Shown here: positions 17,524 through 25,875 of the stretch, one piece after another
Layout: each line of letters begins with the position of its first letter
Position numbering within the stretch: position 1 is the first letter of the stretch
NCBI GenBank assembly: GCA_035480955.1
Contig: DATIHF010000071.1
Location: forward strand, 1 to 59,520
Direction: 5' to 3'
Source of the DNA: DATIHF01 sp035480955
GTDB lineage: Bacteria; Patescibacteriota; Microgenomatia; Woykebacterales; RBG-16-39-9b
Length of the DNA: 59,520 bases
Program-made: the position numbers and the translations under genes
Notes under the pieces: model-generated
What the model saw: only the letters and a program-made list of their open reading frames with translations
Databases searched by the model: none
Told to the model about the DNA's origin: nothing

Positions 17524-18882
17524 TTATTTCTCTTTACTTGGAGCTATTAGCTTGTATTTGGTCAGAATCGGGGTAATTCTTTTCTCTAGGTCAACTAGCT
17601 CGGCCTCTGTACTACCGCCAGTTTCCAACTTAGTAATGCTTTTTTTTAATTCGGTAATTAAATTGTCATTGAGTCCCTCATCTTGGGTACTGTCTTGGAG
17701 AAACCAACTTTGGGCGGTGGGTGCTTCACTCAGGTAAGGGGAGAGGAGCGGGTTATCAATTTGCTGCTCGGCCATATCGACTCTCGGGTAGACTCTTCCC
17801 AAACCAACACTTTTGGTGTCGAAGTCATAAACAGTTTTTAAAGCTTCTGGGGTAACCAGATATTTGGCAAATTTCCAGGCTGCGGCCTGCTTTGCCTTAG
17901 AAGAATTGGCTCCCACTCCAATTGCCCAGTAACTTCCCCAGTTGACGCTTTTTGAATCGACCAGTTGGGGGACCTTAGCAACTCCAAAATCCATACTTAA
18001 ACCTTGCTCTTTAAGGTAGTTTTGCAAAGTGGGGATTTTAGCCGCAGGCAGTAGAATCATCGCAGTCTTTCCTTTGGCAAAAGCTTCTAGACTGTTTGGT
18101 AAAGTGTTGTCCCAAGTTCGACTTTTACGGTTAAAGTCTAGGTAGAAATCAACTGTTGTGGCGGCGAGACTCTTACCATTGGTGTCTTTATCGCTAGCCA
18201 AAGTTAGCTTCGCGTCCCTAATAAAATCCACCCCCGACTGCAGGAAAAGCAGCCCCAAGATATCTGAGGCATTCTCGACATTGTTTGCCGATCCCAAAGC
18301 AATCGCCGAGTTAACGATCCTTTGTCGGTCTCCGGCGGTTAAAGAGGAGACATAGGGTGATTGCAGAGAGGACCAGGTGCGTGGTGGTTCGGAAAAATTA
18401 CTTTTTGCCAGAAGAGTTTTATTGTAAAGGAGCGCTAGACTATCAAACTCTAGTGGCAAGCCTCGAAAAGTTCCTTGCCATTTAAGATCTGCTTTAGCAA
18501 TGGGGTAGAAAGTCTTTTCAAATTCTTGGCTACCCATCACCGAGCTGGGCATTGGGGAAAGCTCAGAAAGTAGCTCGGGACCCCACCCAGAGTGCCACCA
18601 GAAAAGATCCGGCCCACTCTTTCCGTCGAGCGATGCTTTTAAGGTTGAGTAATAATTGTCCACCGGTCTTTTTTCGTATTCTATCGTGATGCTAGGATTT
18701 TTTGCCTGGAAATCTGTTTTCAAAGTCTGAAAAACACTAGTGTCCCAAAGTCCTACCACTTTAATAGTCGTGGCAGCTGGCTTTTTGTTGTACGGGAAAA
18801 CTAAATAGAGAAGAGCGTAAGTTAGCCCAAAAGTGACGAGGAAGAGACAAGTGTAGGCGATGATTTTTTTGGCAGAGAGCAT
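17524..18882 (-). CDS. Membrane-anchored extracellular solute-binding protein
   Basis: 452 aa. An N-terminal membrane segment (about 7-29) with no lipobox Cys is followed by a family 1 (sugar-type) binding-protein fold: IKVVGLWDTSVFQTLKTDF, PDLFWWHSGWGPEL and KQAAAWKFAKYLVTPEAL. Such proteins bind sugars for ABC importers. No permease or ATPase gene is adjacent, so its partner is unknown. It lies 8 bases after galU. Confidence 0.88.
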   Translation of the reverse strand: MLSAKKIIAYTCLFLVTFGLTYALLYLVFPYNKKPAATTIKVVGLWDTSVFQTLKTDFQAKNPSITIEYEKRPVDNYYSTLKASLDGKSGPDLFWWHSGWGPELLSELSPMPSSVMGSQEFEKTFYPIAKADLKWQGTFRGLPLEFDSLALLYNKTLLAKSNFSEPPRTWSSLQSPYVSSLTAGDRQRIVNSAIALGSANNVENASDILGLLFLQSGVDFIRDAKLTLASDKDTNGKSLAATTVDFYLDFNRKSRTWDNTLPNSLEAFAKGKTAMILLPAAKIPTLQNYLKEQGLSMDFGVAKVPQLVDSKSVNWGSYWAIGVGANSSKAKQAAAWKFAKYLVTPEALKTVYDFDTKSVGLGRVYPRVDMAEQQIDNPLLSPYLSEAPTAQSWFLQDSTQDEGLNDNLITELKKSITKLETGGSTEAELVDLEKRITPILTKYKLIAPSKEK

Positions 18883-18890
18883 TTTTTTAC

Positions 18891-19766
18891 TTATTTTTTA
18901 ATTCTATCGAGATAGTCGGAGAGTGGTTGGGCTAGACCGTCTCTTTTGAGGGCAAATTCGATATTTGCCTCGATGAAACCAAGCTTGTCACCAATATCGT
19001 AGTAGCGCGCGTTGTCCACCAACACCGTGTAAACTGGTTCATTTTGGATTAGTTGCTCGATCGCATCGGCAAGCCAGAGCTCTCCAGACTTCCCTGGTTG
19101 AAGTTGGTCGAGATACTTCCAGATTGAGGGGGTGAAAACATAGGCTCCGTGAGTCGCGATATCACTGGGGGCTTCGTCGGGATTTGGTTTTTCAACGATT
19201 TTCTCAATTTGATAAACATTGCCTTCGACTGGTTTGACCTGGGCAATCCCGTATTTACTCAACGACGCTTTATCAGCAATCTTGACCCCACTGATCACTG
19301 AGACTTGGTATTTATTGTAAACATCGAGGAGTTGTTTGAGACGGGGAGGCTCAGCGTAAATGAATTCATCACCCCAGACTACTGCGAAAGGCTCGTCCTC
19401 AACTAAATGTTTGGCAGCGATCACGGGTGTGGCGTTGCCGTAAGGTCCTTTTTGCCTGATATAAATAAAGTTTGCTAGCTTAGCAATTTTTTCTATTTCT
19501 TCAGCTTTGTCATTTTTATCAACACTTTTGAGAAAGTCTTCAAGTTCCTTACTGCGATCGAAATGATCTTCAATGGGACGCTTACTGCTACCGGTGACAA
19601 TCACAATGTCTTCAATACCGGAGTTGGCAATCTCTTCCACCACGTATTGGATCACTGGCTTATCCACAATCGGAAGCATTTCTTTGGGCATTGCCTTGGT
19701 TGCCGGTAAAAATCTAGTCCCCAAACCAGCGGCCGGAATAATCGCTTTAGTTACTTTGTTTTTCAT
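18891..19766 (-). CDS. galU: UTP-glucose-1-phosphate uridylyltransferase
   Basis: 291 aa, full length. Makes UDP-glucose from UTP and glucose-1-phosphate. The nucleotide-binding start AAGLGTRFLPATKAMPKEML, then VVWGDEF and EKPNPDEAPS, are diagnostic. UDP-glucose would feed the glycosyltransferases encoded at 9-13 kb. Confidence 0.96.
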   Translation of the reverse strand: MKNKVTKAIIPAAGLGTRFLPATKAMPKEMLPIVDKPVIQYVVEEIANSGIEDIVIVTGSSKRPIEDHFDRSKELEDFLKSVDKNDKAEEIEKIAKLANFIYIRQKGPYGNATPVIAAKHLVEDEPFAVVWGDEFIYAEPPRLKQLLDVYNKYQVSVISGVKIADKASLSKYGIAQVKPVEGNVYQIEKIVEKPNPDEAPSDIATHGAYVFTPSIWKYLDQLQPGKSGELWLADAIEQLIQNEPVYTVLVDNARYYDIGDKLGFIEANIEFALKRDGLAQPLSDYLDRIKK

Positions 19767-19852
19767 AAAAAGGTTTTTTAATTTATAATTATGGTATCAT
19801 AGCTTCGTTGGTGGAACAAATATTTTTATACTTTTAAAGGAGGTGAGTTATT

Positions 19853-20413
19853 TTGATAAAAAACCCTTCCCAACGCGTTGGCGTTTTTATTGATGTACAA
19901 AATCTTTATTACTCAGCCAAAAATCTCTACAACGCAAAGGTAAATTTTGGAAAAATACTGGAAAAAGGGGTCGCGGGGCGACAACTTATTCGTGCTTTTG
20001 CTTACGTGATCCGTGCCGATATCCCCGAAGAACAATCTTTTTTCGATGCTTTGACTAAAGCTGGTTTTGAAGTGAAAAGTAAAGATATTCAAGTTTTTGC
20101 CGGGGGAGCCAAAAAAGGTGATTGGGACGTGGGAATCGTCATCGATATGATCCGCATGGGTCCAAAACTCGATGTGATCGTCCTGGTTTCCGGTGATGGT
20201 GACTATGCCCCAGCTCTTGAGTATTTGCGCAACCAAGGTCATTTGACTGAAGTTTTTGCTTTTGGCAAAAGTACCAGCGCCAAATTAATTTCCGAGGCCG
20301 ATGAGTTTACTGATTTAGATGAAAACAGTCGGGAATACTTGATCGCCGGAAAAAAACACGGTTACCGTAGACCTTACCAAAATCCAGAAAAGCCGACTCT
20401 GCCGGAATTATAA
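19853..20413 (+). CDS. NYN-domain (LabA/DUF88-type) putative RNase
   Basis: 186 aa. PIN-like fold with conserved acidic residues: VGVFIDVQNLYYSAKN (Asp near 14), WDVGIVIDMIRMG, and VLVSGDGDYAPALEYL (Asp pair near 107). NYN proteins are Mg-dependent RNases or RNA processors. The start is TTG, fixed by an exceptionally complete ribosome site AAAGGAGGTGA 9 bases before it; few host genes here have one. Confidence 0.88.
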   Translation: MIKNPSQRVGVFIDVQNLYYSAKNLYNAKVNFGKILEKGVAGRQLIRAFAYVIRADIPEEQSFFDALTKAGFEVKSKDIQVFAGGAKKGDWDVGIVIDMIRMGPKLDVIVLVSGDGDYAPALEYLRNQGHLTEVFAFGKSTSAKLISEADEFTDLDENSREYLIAGKKHGYRRPYQNPEKPTLPEL

Positions 20414-20444
20414 AAAAAGCGCCAGTTTAGTTTTTCCGGCGCTT
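20412..20444 (-). terminator. Bidirectional-type terminator
   Basis: AAGCGCC (20417-20423) pairs with GGCGCTT (20438-20444). On the minus strand a T7 run follows; on the plus strand GAGTTTTTC follows. It sits between the convergent NYN gene and the 79-aa gene and overlaps the end of the latter. Confidence 0.8.
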
Positions 20445-20666
20445 TGAGTTTTTCACGATCTCAATTTCTTCTTCTAGTAGTCGATGCTGGTGTTGACAGT
20501 TTTGAAAATCAACAATGATGTAGAGGTCTGACATTTTGGGACTCTGTTTTGGTCTTTCTACGACAGTCCCAATGTCACCGTGCCTTCCATGCAACTCTAG
20601 ATGAGGGCGCCTTCCCTTCCAATCGAAATCAGCCTTGACCTTAATATGGGTTCCCGGCTTAACCAT
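20427..20666 (-). CDS. Small beta-rich protein of unknown function
   Basis: 79 aa from the ATG at 20664-20666, with AAGGGAG upstream; an ATG six codons further up lies before the ribosome site and is unlikely. The pattern MVKPGTHIKVKADFDWKGRR ... GDIGTVVERPKQ ... LYIIVDFQNC looks like a small beta barrel (SH3-like). It ends in a basic tail NSKRRKN that runs into the terminator. Family not recognised. Confidence 0.65.
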   Translation of the reverse strand: MVKPGTHIKVKADFDWKGRRPHLELHGRHGDIGTVVERPKQSPKMSDLYIIVDFQNCQHQHRLLEEEIEIVKNSKRRKN

Positions 20667-20740
20667 GAAACAGTCTCCCTTCAACTATGGGTTTCACTAT
20701 AACTTATTTTTCTGTTTTGTCAATTTGGAAAATAAAATGA

Positions 20741-20789
20741 CCCCGCTCGTCCGACCAACCCTCAGGGTTGTTGTGTCGGACGAGGCGGG
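20741..20789 (-). terminator. Strong terminator at the end of island C
   Basis: A long nested hairpin: CCCCGCTCGTCCGAC pairs with GTCGGACGAGGCGGG around an inner AACCC-tca-GGGTT. On the minus strand it is followed by TCATTTTATTTT. It closes island C. Confidence 0.75.
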
Positions 20790-20878
20790 ATCAGGGTGCC
20801 GGGCTCCGTCAGGTGCTACTTAACGGTTTGGAGTCCGGCCGGCGCGCACGATGCCATGTTGGCGCCGCGCTCGATGGT

Positions 20879-20959
20879 TCACCAGGGCGACGCGCCGCCG
20901 TCCGTGATGTTGTCGAAGATACGCTTTGCAATCCAGGGTGTGGTCGCCAAGTATCTCAT
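20879..20959 (-). CDS. Island C mini-protein, 26 aa (or part of a small RNA)
   Basis: ATG at 20957-20959 with TTGGAGG 4 bases before it; the product MRYLATTPWIAKRIFDNITD plus six residues is amphipathic and not recognised. It has its own promoter (21018-21046), a 50-base leader and a terminator (20741-20789). The leader can fold CTTCAC/GTGAAG, and GGTC-ttggag-GACC would place the ribosome site in a loop. About 90 bases of GC-rich RNA follow the stop. Longer plus-strand frames here lack ribosome sites and look like shadows. The unit could equally be a small RNA. Confidence 0.45.
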   Translation of the reverse strand: MRYLATTPWIAKRIFDNITDGGASPW

Positions 20960-21017
20960 GGGTCCTCCAAGACCTTGTCTTCACTGATCACTCGACCTGT
21001 GAAGTTTTGACCCAAAT

Positions 21018-21046
21018 ATGTTAGCACAAAATGTCAACATTGTCAA
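21018..21046 (-). promoter_or_regulatory. Island C promoter, extended -10
   Basis: On the minus strand TTGACA (21041-21046), 17 bases, TAACAT (21018-21023), with TTTTGTGC directly before the -10, identical to island D at those bases. GACCCATAGT upstream is shared with island A. Confidence 0.8.
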
Positions 21047-21074
21047 CACTATGGGTCTCTGTCTCTCTTTGTGT

Positions 21075-21080
21075 TAGAAT
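21075..21080 (+). promoter_or_regulatory. -10 box of tsaD, probably leaderless
   Basis: TAGAAT ends 8 bases before the ATG at 21089. No ribosome-binding site is present. Confidence 0.55.
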
Positions 21081-21088
21081 TAGCTCTG

Positions 21089-22075
21089 ATGAAAATTTTA
21101 GGAATTGAAACTTCTTGTGATGAGACCGCAGCCGCCGTGGTGGAAGATGGTACAAAAATCTTGTCCAATCACCTCTCCTCTTCTCTACCCCATCATGCCC
21201 AAACCGGTGGGATCATCCCGGAGACTGCTGCTCGGGAGCAACTCAAAGCTTTTGTTCCGGTAATCGAGCAGACTCTGCAAGACGCTTCCCTCTCCCCTTC
21301 CCAGCTCGACGCCATTGCCGTCACCGCCGGTCCAGGTCTTTTTGGCTCTTTGATTATTGGGGTGGAGTCCGCCAAAGCACTCTCTTTTGCTTGGAATAAA
21401 CCTTTGGTTCCGATCAATCATTTAGTTGGGCATATTTACGCAAATTGGCTGGAAAATCCCCAAGTACCAAGCTTTCCTAACTTGACACTAGTGGTCTCCG
21501 GCGGGCATTCGGAATTAATTTTGGCCAAAGGTCACGGAGATTTCGAGTGGCTTGGCGGCACTCGTGATGACGCCGCCGGTGAAGCTTTTGATAAGACTGC
21601 CCGAGCGCTCGGACTCACCTATCCAGGCGGCCCCTCAATACAAAAAGCGGCAACTGGAGTAAAAAAACTCGCCAATACTCTTCCCCGTCCTCTTTCTACC
21701 AGTAACGACTTTGACTTCTCTTTTTCGGGGTTAAAAACCGCAGTGGTAAATCTTGCGGGCGACAAAAACCTATCGGAAACCGAGGTTTCCCAATTTGCCG
21801 CCGAGATCCAAGAAGCAATTGTTGATTCACTTTTGATAAAGGCAATGAAAGCAGCTGAGAAATACGACGTTAAAGAATTTCTCTTAGCCGGAGGGGTCGC
21901 GGCCAATACTCGCTTAGTTGAAAAAGCCCGTGAACAGTTTACCGGAGCAGTCCACGCCCCGTCCCCCAAACTTTGTGTGGACAACGGTGCGATGATCGCC
22001 GCCGCCGCTTTTTTCAATTATTCTCCAGTTCCGTGGGAAAAGGTCGAGGCTGACTCTAGTCTTTTCTTTGATTAA
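21089..22075 (+). CDS. tsaD: tRNA threonylcarbamoyltransferase TsaD
   Basis: 328 aa. Forms t6A37 on ANN-decoding tRNAs with TsaB/TsaE/TsaC. MKILGIETSCDETAAAVVED opens the ASKHA fold; HHAQTGGIIPETAAREQ has the metal His residues (usually HxxxH, here partly changed), then GPGLFGSL and LVVSGGHSELI. The ATG at 21089 is preferred over a TTG six codons upstream because of the family N-terminus and the -10 box at 21075. Confidence 0.95.
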   Translation: MKILGIETSCDETAAAVVEDGTKILSNHLSSSLPHHAQTGGIIPETAAREQLKAFVPVIEQTLQDASLSPSQLDAIAVTAGPGLFGSLIIGVESAKALSFAWNKPLVPINHLVGHIYANWLENPQVPSFPNLTLVVSGGHSELILAKGHGDFEWLGGTRDDAAGEAFDKTARALGLTYPGGPSIQKAATGVKKLANTLPRPLSTSNDFDFSFSGLKTAVVNLAGDKNLSETEVSQFAAEIQEAIVDSLLIKAMKAAEKYDVKEFLLAGGVAANTRLVEKAREQFTGAVHAPSPKLCVDNGAMIAAAAFFNYSPVPWEKVEADSSLFFD

Positions 22076-22084
22076 ATTTAACTA

Positions 22085-22090
22085 TATAAT
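22085..22090 (+). promoter_or_regulatory. -10 box of valS, probably leaderless
   Basis: TATAAT ends 8 bases before the ATG at 22099, with no room for a ribosome-binding site. Confidence 0.65.
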
Positions 22091-22098
22091 CCGCTCCA

Positions 22099-24177
22099 AT
22101 GGACAAAAGCTACGACCGCAAAAAGGTTGAAGAAAAATGGTACTCCTTTTGGGACGAACAGGGCTATTTTAAAGCCGATCCAAACTCTGATAAGCCAAAA
22201 TATTCTCTTTTGATTCCCCCACCCAATCTCACTGGTGAGCTTCATCTCGGCCATGCCATGCAGCACTCAATACTTGATGCTCTCGCCCGCTACAAAAGAA
22301 TGAGCGGTCACGACGTCCTCCTTTTACCCGGGGTCGATCACGCGGGTATTCAATTTGAGGCGGCTTTCGAAAAAAAGTTGTCCAAAGAAGGTCTCTCCAA
22401 ACAAAAACTCGGTCGTGAAGAGTGGCTCAAAAAAGCTTGGGGTTTTAAAGAAGAAGTCTATACTAGTGTTTCCAAAACCTGGCGCTTCCTCGGACTCTCC
22501 GCTGACTGGTCCCGAGAGGTTTTTACCCTCGATGAAGGTCCAAGGAAAGCAGTTTTTGAAGAATTCAAAACTTACTTTGATAAAGATTTGATTTACAAAG
22601 GCCCTTACATCGTGGTCTGGTGTCCCAAAGACCAAACGGCGATCGAAGATGTCGAGGTCGAATACGAAGAGAGAGCGGAAAAGCTCTACTATCTCAAGTA
22701 CGGTCCCCTGACTCTGGCAACGGCTCGGCCCGAAACCAAATTTGGCGACACTGCAGTAGCCGTGCATCCAGACGATAAACGCTTCCAAGAGTATGTTGGT
22801 AAAGAAATCGAGATCGAAACTCTCTCTGGCAAGAAAAAAATGCAAGTCATCGCCGACACTGCAGTTGACCCGAAATTTGGTACCGGAGTGATCAAAGTAA
22901 CTCCAGGACATGACTTTACCGACTACGAGATCGGCCAACGTCACAATTTACCAATCATTCAGGTTATAGACAAGACTGGTCGACTCACAGAGGTTGCGGG
23001 CAAATACGCCGGCATGAAAGTCGCCGAAGCTCGTGAAGCAATGCTGCCGGAGTTGCGGGAAAAAGGCATTTTGGTCAAAGAAGAAGATTACACTCACAAT
23101 GTCGCTGTTTGTGAACGCTGCAAGAGTGTCGTGGAGCCCATTATTTCCGAAGAATGGTTCGTCAAAGTTAGGGAAATGGCCAAAGAAGCTGTTCAACTCA
23201 TTAAAGAAGACGAAATCACTTTTTTACCAAAAAATTACGAGAAAATTTTGGTGGAGTGGCTCGAAAATATTCACGACTGGTGTATCTCTCGCTCTCTCTG
23301 GTGGGGACACCGCATCCCAGTTTGGTATAAAGACAAAGAAATGAAGGTTTCTCAAGATTCTCCTGGTGAGGGTTGGGTTCAGGATGAGCAAGTACTGGAC
23401 ACTTGGTTCTCTTCTGGCCTGTGGCCTTTTTCGACTTTGGGTTGGCCAGAGAAAAGTACTGAGCTTGAAAAATACTTCCCCTGGGATTTTGAGATCAGTG
23501 CTCCGGAGATTAAATATCTCTGGATTGCGCGTATGGTCATGCTCAGCAAATATTTCACTGATCAAGTTCCTTTCAAAACCATGTTTTTCCACGGCATGTT
23601 GCGAGATCTGGAAGGGCGTAAGTTTTCCAAATCTTTGGGCAATGGCATTGATCCCAACTATTTGATTGAAAATTGGGGGGTGGATGCCACCCGCATGGCG
23701 CTCTACTCCTACTCAGTCCCGGGACGAGACGGGAGAGTTTCTAAACAAATTCTCGATGAGCGAGGAAAAAACTTCCGCAATTTCGAAACCAAACTAAGAA
23801 ATATCGCTCACTACGTCATTGAGCTAAAACCAGAAGGATCTAACGAAAAGTTAGATTTTAAAAATGAAGACGACGCGTGGATCAAAAAAGAACTTGAGAC
23901 TACTATTAATAATGTAAGCGCCAATATTGATTCACTTAATCTACATCTGGCGACTGAAGAGATTTACAATTTCGTCTGGCACAAGCTTGCTGATGTTTAT
24001 CTAGAAAAAACTAAAGAGCGTCGAGCGGAGGCGCAACCAATACTAGAATATGTATTAGAGTCTTCTTTAAAACTTCTCCATCCTTTCATGCCTTTTGTCA
24101 CGGAAGAGCTCTGGCAGAGCCTACCTAACAAAAAAGGTGAATCCATCACGATCTCCCTTTGGCCAAAAAACCCTTAA
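22099..24177 (+). CDS. valS: Valyl-tRNA synthetase, short form
   Basis: 692 aa, against about 850-950 in most bacteria. Class I signatures are PPNLTGELHLGHAM (HIGH, near 39-52) and KFSKSLGNG (near 510). The CP1 editing domain is kept: TLATARPETKFGDTAVAVHP near 208-227. GVDHAGIQFE replaces the usual GTDHAGIATQ. The shortfall is mostly in the C-terminus, with no long coiled-coil tRNA arm. Island B follows within 70 bases of its stop. Confidence 0.93.
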   Translation: MDKSYDRKKVEEKWYSFWDEQGYFKADPNSDKPKYSLLIPPPNLTGELHLGHAMQHSILDALARYKRMSGHDVLLLPGVDHAGIQFEAAFEKKLSKEGLSKQKLGREEWLKKAWGFKEEVYTSVSKTWRFLGLSADWSREVFTLDEGPRKAVFEEFKTYFDKDLIYKGPYIVVWCPKDQTAIEDVEVEYEERAEKLYYLKYGPLTLATARPETKFGDTAVAVHPDDKRFQEYVGKEIEIETLSGKKKMQVIADTAVDPKFGTGVIKVTPGHDFTDYEIGQRHNLPIIQVIDKTGRLTEVAGKYAGMKVAEAREAMLPELREKGILVKEEDYTHNVAVCERCKSVVEPIISEEWFVKVREMAKEAVQLIKEDEITFLPKNYEKILVEWLENIHDWCISRSLWWGHRIPVWYKDKEMKVSQDSPGEGWVQDEQVLDTWFSSGLWPFSTLGWPEKSTELEKYFPWDFEISAPEIKYLWIARMVMLSKYFTDQVPFKTMFFHGMLRDLEGRKFSKSLGNGIDPNYLIENWGVDATRMALYSYSVPGRDGRVSKQILDERGKNFRNFETKLRNIAHYVIELKPEGSNEKLDFKNEDDAWIKKELETTINNVSANIDSLNLHLATEEIYNFVWHKLADVYLEKTKERRAEAQPILEYVLESSLKLLHPFMPFVTEELWQSLPNKKGESITISLWPKNP

Positions 24178-24184
24178 AAACGCA

Positions 24185-24246
24185 AACGGGACAGATCCGA
24201 GAGTGTTCCGAAGAACAAACCCGAACCTGCCCCCTTGCACACTGTG
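24185..24246 (-). terminator. UUCG hairpin downstream of the last island B gene
   Basis: On the minus strand TGTTC-TTCG-GAACA forms a UUCG-capped hairpin, followed after about 25 bases by GCGTTTTTAAGGG. It may end island B transcription, but the U-run is not adjacent to the stem. Confidence 0.4.
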
Positions 24247-24798
24247 TTAGTTGCCCGAACTTCCGTAGCCGTAGTTAATGGACCGCAGGGCCTGGTGGTA
24301 GTCGAACGCCCGATTGCTCCGCCGTCTGAACCGCTGAGTTACCGTGTGCGGCAGAGGGTCGAAGGCTCGGTCGATGTCGGCGTCGAACCCGCGGGTCGAG
24401 GTTTCGAACCAAGATCCGTTGAGCTTACGCTCCACAGCCCATCCCAGCCATAACTCGCTGGCCAGATGGGCAAACACTCCTGGCTTCTCGTCGACGAGCA
24501 TCTGGTTGATGCGCTCGTTGACCACCTTCGGCCAAGAAACCCTACTCAACCGCCGGTTGATCTCGCGGAGGATGGGCCTGCGGACAATGTCCATGCTGAG
24601 CCCCGTCAAACGAGAGAGCCGGTCGGCGCGCTCGCGAGGGCTTGGGTAATATTCGCCCAAGACCTCACGCAATCTGCTGCGTAACCCCTCCTGCTCCTCC
24701 TGGCTGACGAAGTCGTAGTTCGCCCGAATCCAAGGGCGGATACGCCGCTGGAAACGCGTCTCAATCGACTGGTCTTCGGCTTCGTGATCCATGACCAT
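24247..24798 (-). CDS. Island B orphan, 183 aa, Arg-rich
   Basis: Not recognised. ATG at 24796-24798 after AAAGGA, with a second ATG two codons on. The protein is soluble and helical, very rich in Arg and Glu (RFQRRIRPWIRANYDF, RRPILREINRRLSR), with an aromatic, Gly/Ser C-terminus YGYGSSGN. Arg clusters suggest nucleic-acid contact, but nothing proves it. The 140-base leader carries the CTTAAG hairpin (24853-24886) and a second hairpin TTTAACC-atcaa-GGTTAAA close to the start. It is the last gene of the island B row. Confidence 0.7.
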   Translation of the reverse strand: MVMDHEAEDQSIETRFQRRIRPWIRANYDFVSQEEQEGLRSRLREVLGEYYPSPRERADRLSRLTGLSMDIVRRPILREINRRLSRVSWPKVVNERINQMLVDEKPGVFAHLASELWLGWAVERKLNGSWFETSTRGFDADIDRAFDPLPHTVTQRFRRRSNRAFDYHQALRSINYGYGSSGN

Positions 24799-24852
24799 TT
24801 TTAATTCCTTTCAGTGTGCATCGGTCATTTAACCTTGATGGTTAAAGATCCG

Positions 24853-24886
24853 CTTAAGAAAACGAGGTTGCCCTCATTTGCTTAAG
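24853..24886 (-). repeat. CTTAAG-bounded hairpin, copy 1
   Basis: On the minus strand CTTAAG C AAATGAGG GCAA CCTCGTTT T CTTAAG: outer 6 bp, one mismatch, then 8 bp (one U-G) capped by a GCAA tetraloop. Same boundary sequence as copy 2, with inner bases changed in a paired way. Confidence 0.75.
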
Positions 24887-24938
24887 ATTAGGTGACGCAA
24901 CTGGTTGTTGCGGCACCCGGGGCGCTGTCGGTGAAAGA

Positions 24939-25061
24939 CTACGCCCTCTTTGGCAGTTTGATGATGATTTCAGTACGCTTGCTTCGCTTCCGAAACGCGT
25001 CCCAGAGTGTTGCGTCTTGGAAGTTAAGGACGTAGCGCTCGAGATTCACCCATTCGGGCAT
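24939..25061 (-). CDS. Island B small orphan, 40 aa
   Basis: ATG at 25059-25061 after AAAGGAGG with 7 bases between, 19 bases after the hydrolase stop, so the two are one transcript. The product starts MPEWVNLERYVLNFQDATLW and ends in a basic segment (FRKRSKRTEIIIKLPKRA). Family not recognised. The ideal ribosome site and the close coupling support it as a true gene. Confidence 0.6.
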   Translation of the reverse strand: MPEWVNLERYVLNFQDATLWDAFRKRSKRTEIIIKLPKRA

Positions 25062-25080
25062 CTGCCTTACCTCCTTTCTG

Positions 25081-25794
25081 TCAGTTCAACAACGACTCGA
25101 TGATGCTCGCTGCTCTTTCCGGCTCTAGGATGATCCAATCATGACCTGCATTGCGAACGATTACCGGATCCTGCCGAAGCGCTCTCCGCATCTCCCAGCA
25201 GTTTGGGAAATACTCATCGTCGTCCGACCAAACCAAGTCTATTGGAACCTCGACTAGTTTGATCTGCCTGACCACGTCACTCTGAGTCGTGATCTGAAAC
25301 GCTTCCCACATCCAGAACGGATGAAGCAAGCTGTTGCGGACGAAACTCAGCACGATCTGAAGCGCTTTCACTTTGTTGCGGCCGAAATTACGCCGGTTCT
25401 TTCTTAGGGCCGCACCTAACCAACCGATGAGGCTGCGATTCACTTTCTCCCCAGCGATAGAGTTGGCAACTATTTTGCCAAACCTCTCCGGAAAAACTAC
25501 GACCCAGCGCAAAGCGACCAAACCACCCATCGAATGGGCGACGATGTCAACTCTGCCCCAACCATACTTTTCCGCGAGCTCTTCCAGTGCGCTCACGATC
25601 TGCCATCCATCGCCCAAACCATTGAGGTCCGGGATGACAACGAGGTGACTCTTCGCGAGCTCCTCTCCCAGATCCTCGTACAGGCTCGGACTCATTCCTA
25701 GGCCATGCAAAAGGACCACAGTGCTATCGTGTTCAGTCCCCGCGAGGAGATAGTGAACACGAGTACTGCCGACCAGATCACTGCAGTGCTTCAC
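25081..25794 (-). CDS. Island B alpha/beta-hydrolase
   Basis: 237 aa. Alpha/beta-hydrolase fold with oxyanion loop VVLLHGLGMSPSLYEDL, nucleophile elbow AHSMGG, acid in DLVWSDDDEYF and catalytic His in NAGHDWIILEPE. Substrate unknown; esterase, lipase or C-C hydrolase are all possible. I place the start at GTG 25792-25794 because AAGGAGG lies 6 bases before it. The frame continues 37 codons upstream, but that part is made of the CTTAAG hairpin and a terminator-like hairpin, so it is leader RNA. It is the only island protein with a clear enzyme fold. Confidence 0.8.
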   Translation of the reverse strand: MKHCSDLVGSTRVHYLLAGTEHDSTVVLLHGLGMSPSLYEDLGEELAKSHLVVIPDLNGLGDGWQIVSALEELAEKYGWGRVDIVAHSMGGLVALRWVVVFPERFGKIVANSIAGEKVNRSLIGWLGAALRKNRRNFGRNKVKALQIVLSFVRNSLLHPFWMWEAFQITTQSDVVRQIKLVEVPIDLVWSDDDEYFPNCWEMRRALRQDPVIVRNAGHDWIILEPERAASIIESLLN

Positions 25795-25812
25795 GCTCTC
25801 CCTCCTTAGGGA

Positions 25813-25834
25813 TACAAAAGCTCGATTCTCGAGC
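25813..25834 (-). terminator. Terminator-like hairpin in the hydrolase leader
   Basis: On the minus strand GGCTCGA-gaa-TCGAGC is followed by TTTTG, directly after the CTTAAG hairpin and just before the AAGGAGG site. A possible attenuator. Confidence 0.5.
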
Positions 25835-25839
25835 CTCCG

Positions 25840-25875
25840 CTTAAGAAAACCAACAGTAAAGTTGATTTGCTTAAG
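25840..25875 (-). repeat. CTTAAG-bounded hairpin, copy 2
   Basis: On the minus strand CTTAAG C AAATCAAC TTTACT GTTGGTTT T CTTAAG. Outer 6 bp and inner 8 bp (one U-G). Compared with copy 1, GAGG/CCTC has become CAAC/GTTG, so the pairing is kept while the bases differ. Confidence 0.75.

Noticed and set aside
20768..21010. 80- and 63-codon frames on the plus strand in island C
   Set aside because: No ribosome site or promoter on that strand, and an Arg/Gly-rich shadow-like composition; the promoter and terminator are on the minus strand.
22324..22944. 206-codon antisense frame inside valS
   Set aside because: valS motifs in the sense frame are clear; the antisense product is a Phe/Asp-rich shadow.
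1403..24200. Shared GGGACAGATC in element A1 (minus) and at the island B end (plus, near 24187)
   Set aside because: Ten bases only, on opposite strands and in different structural settings; chance cannot be excluded.
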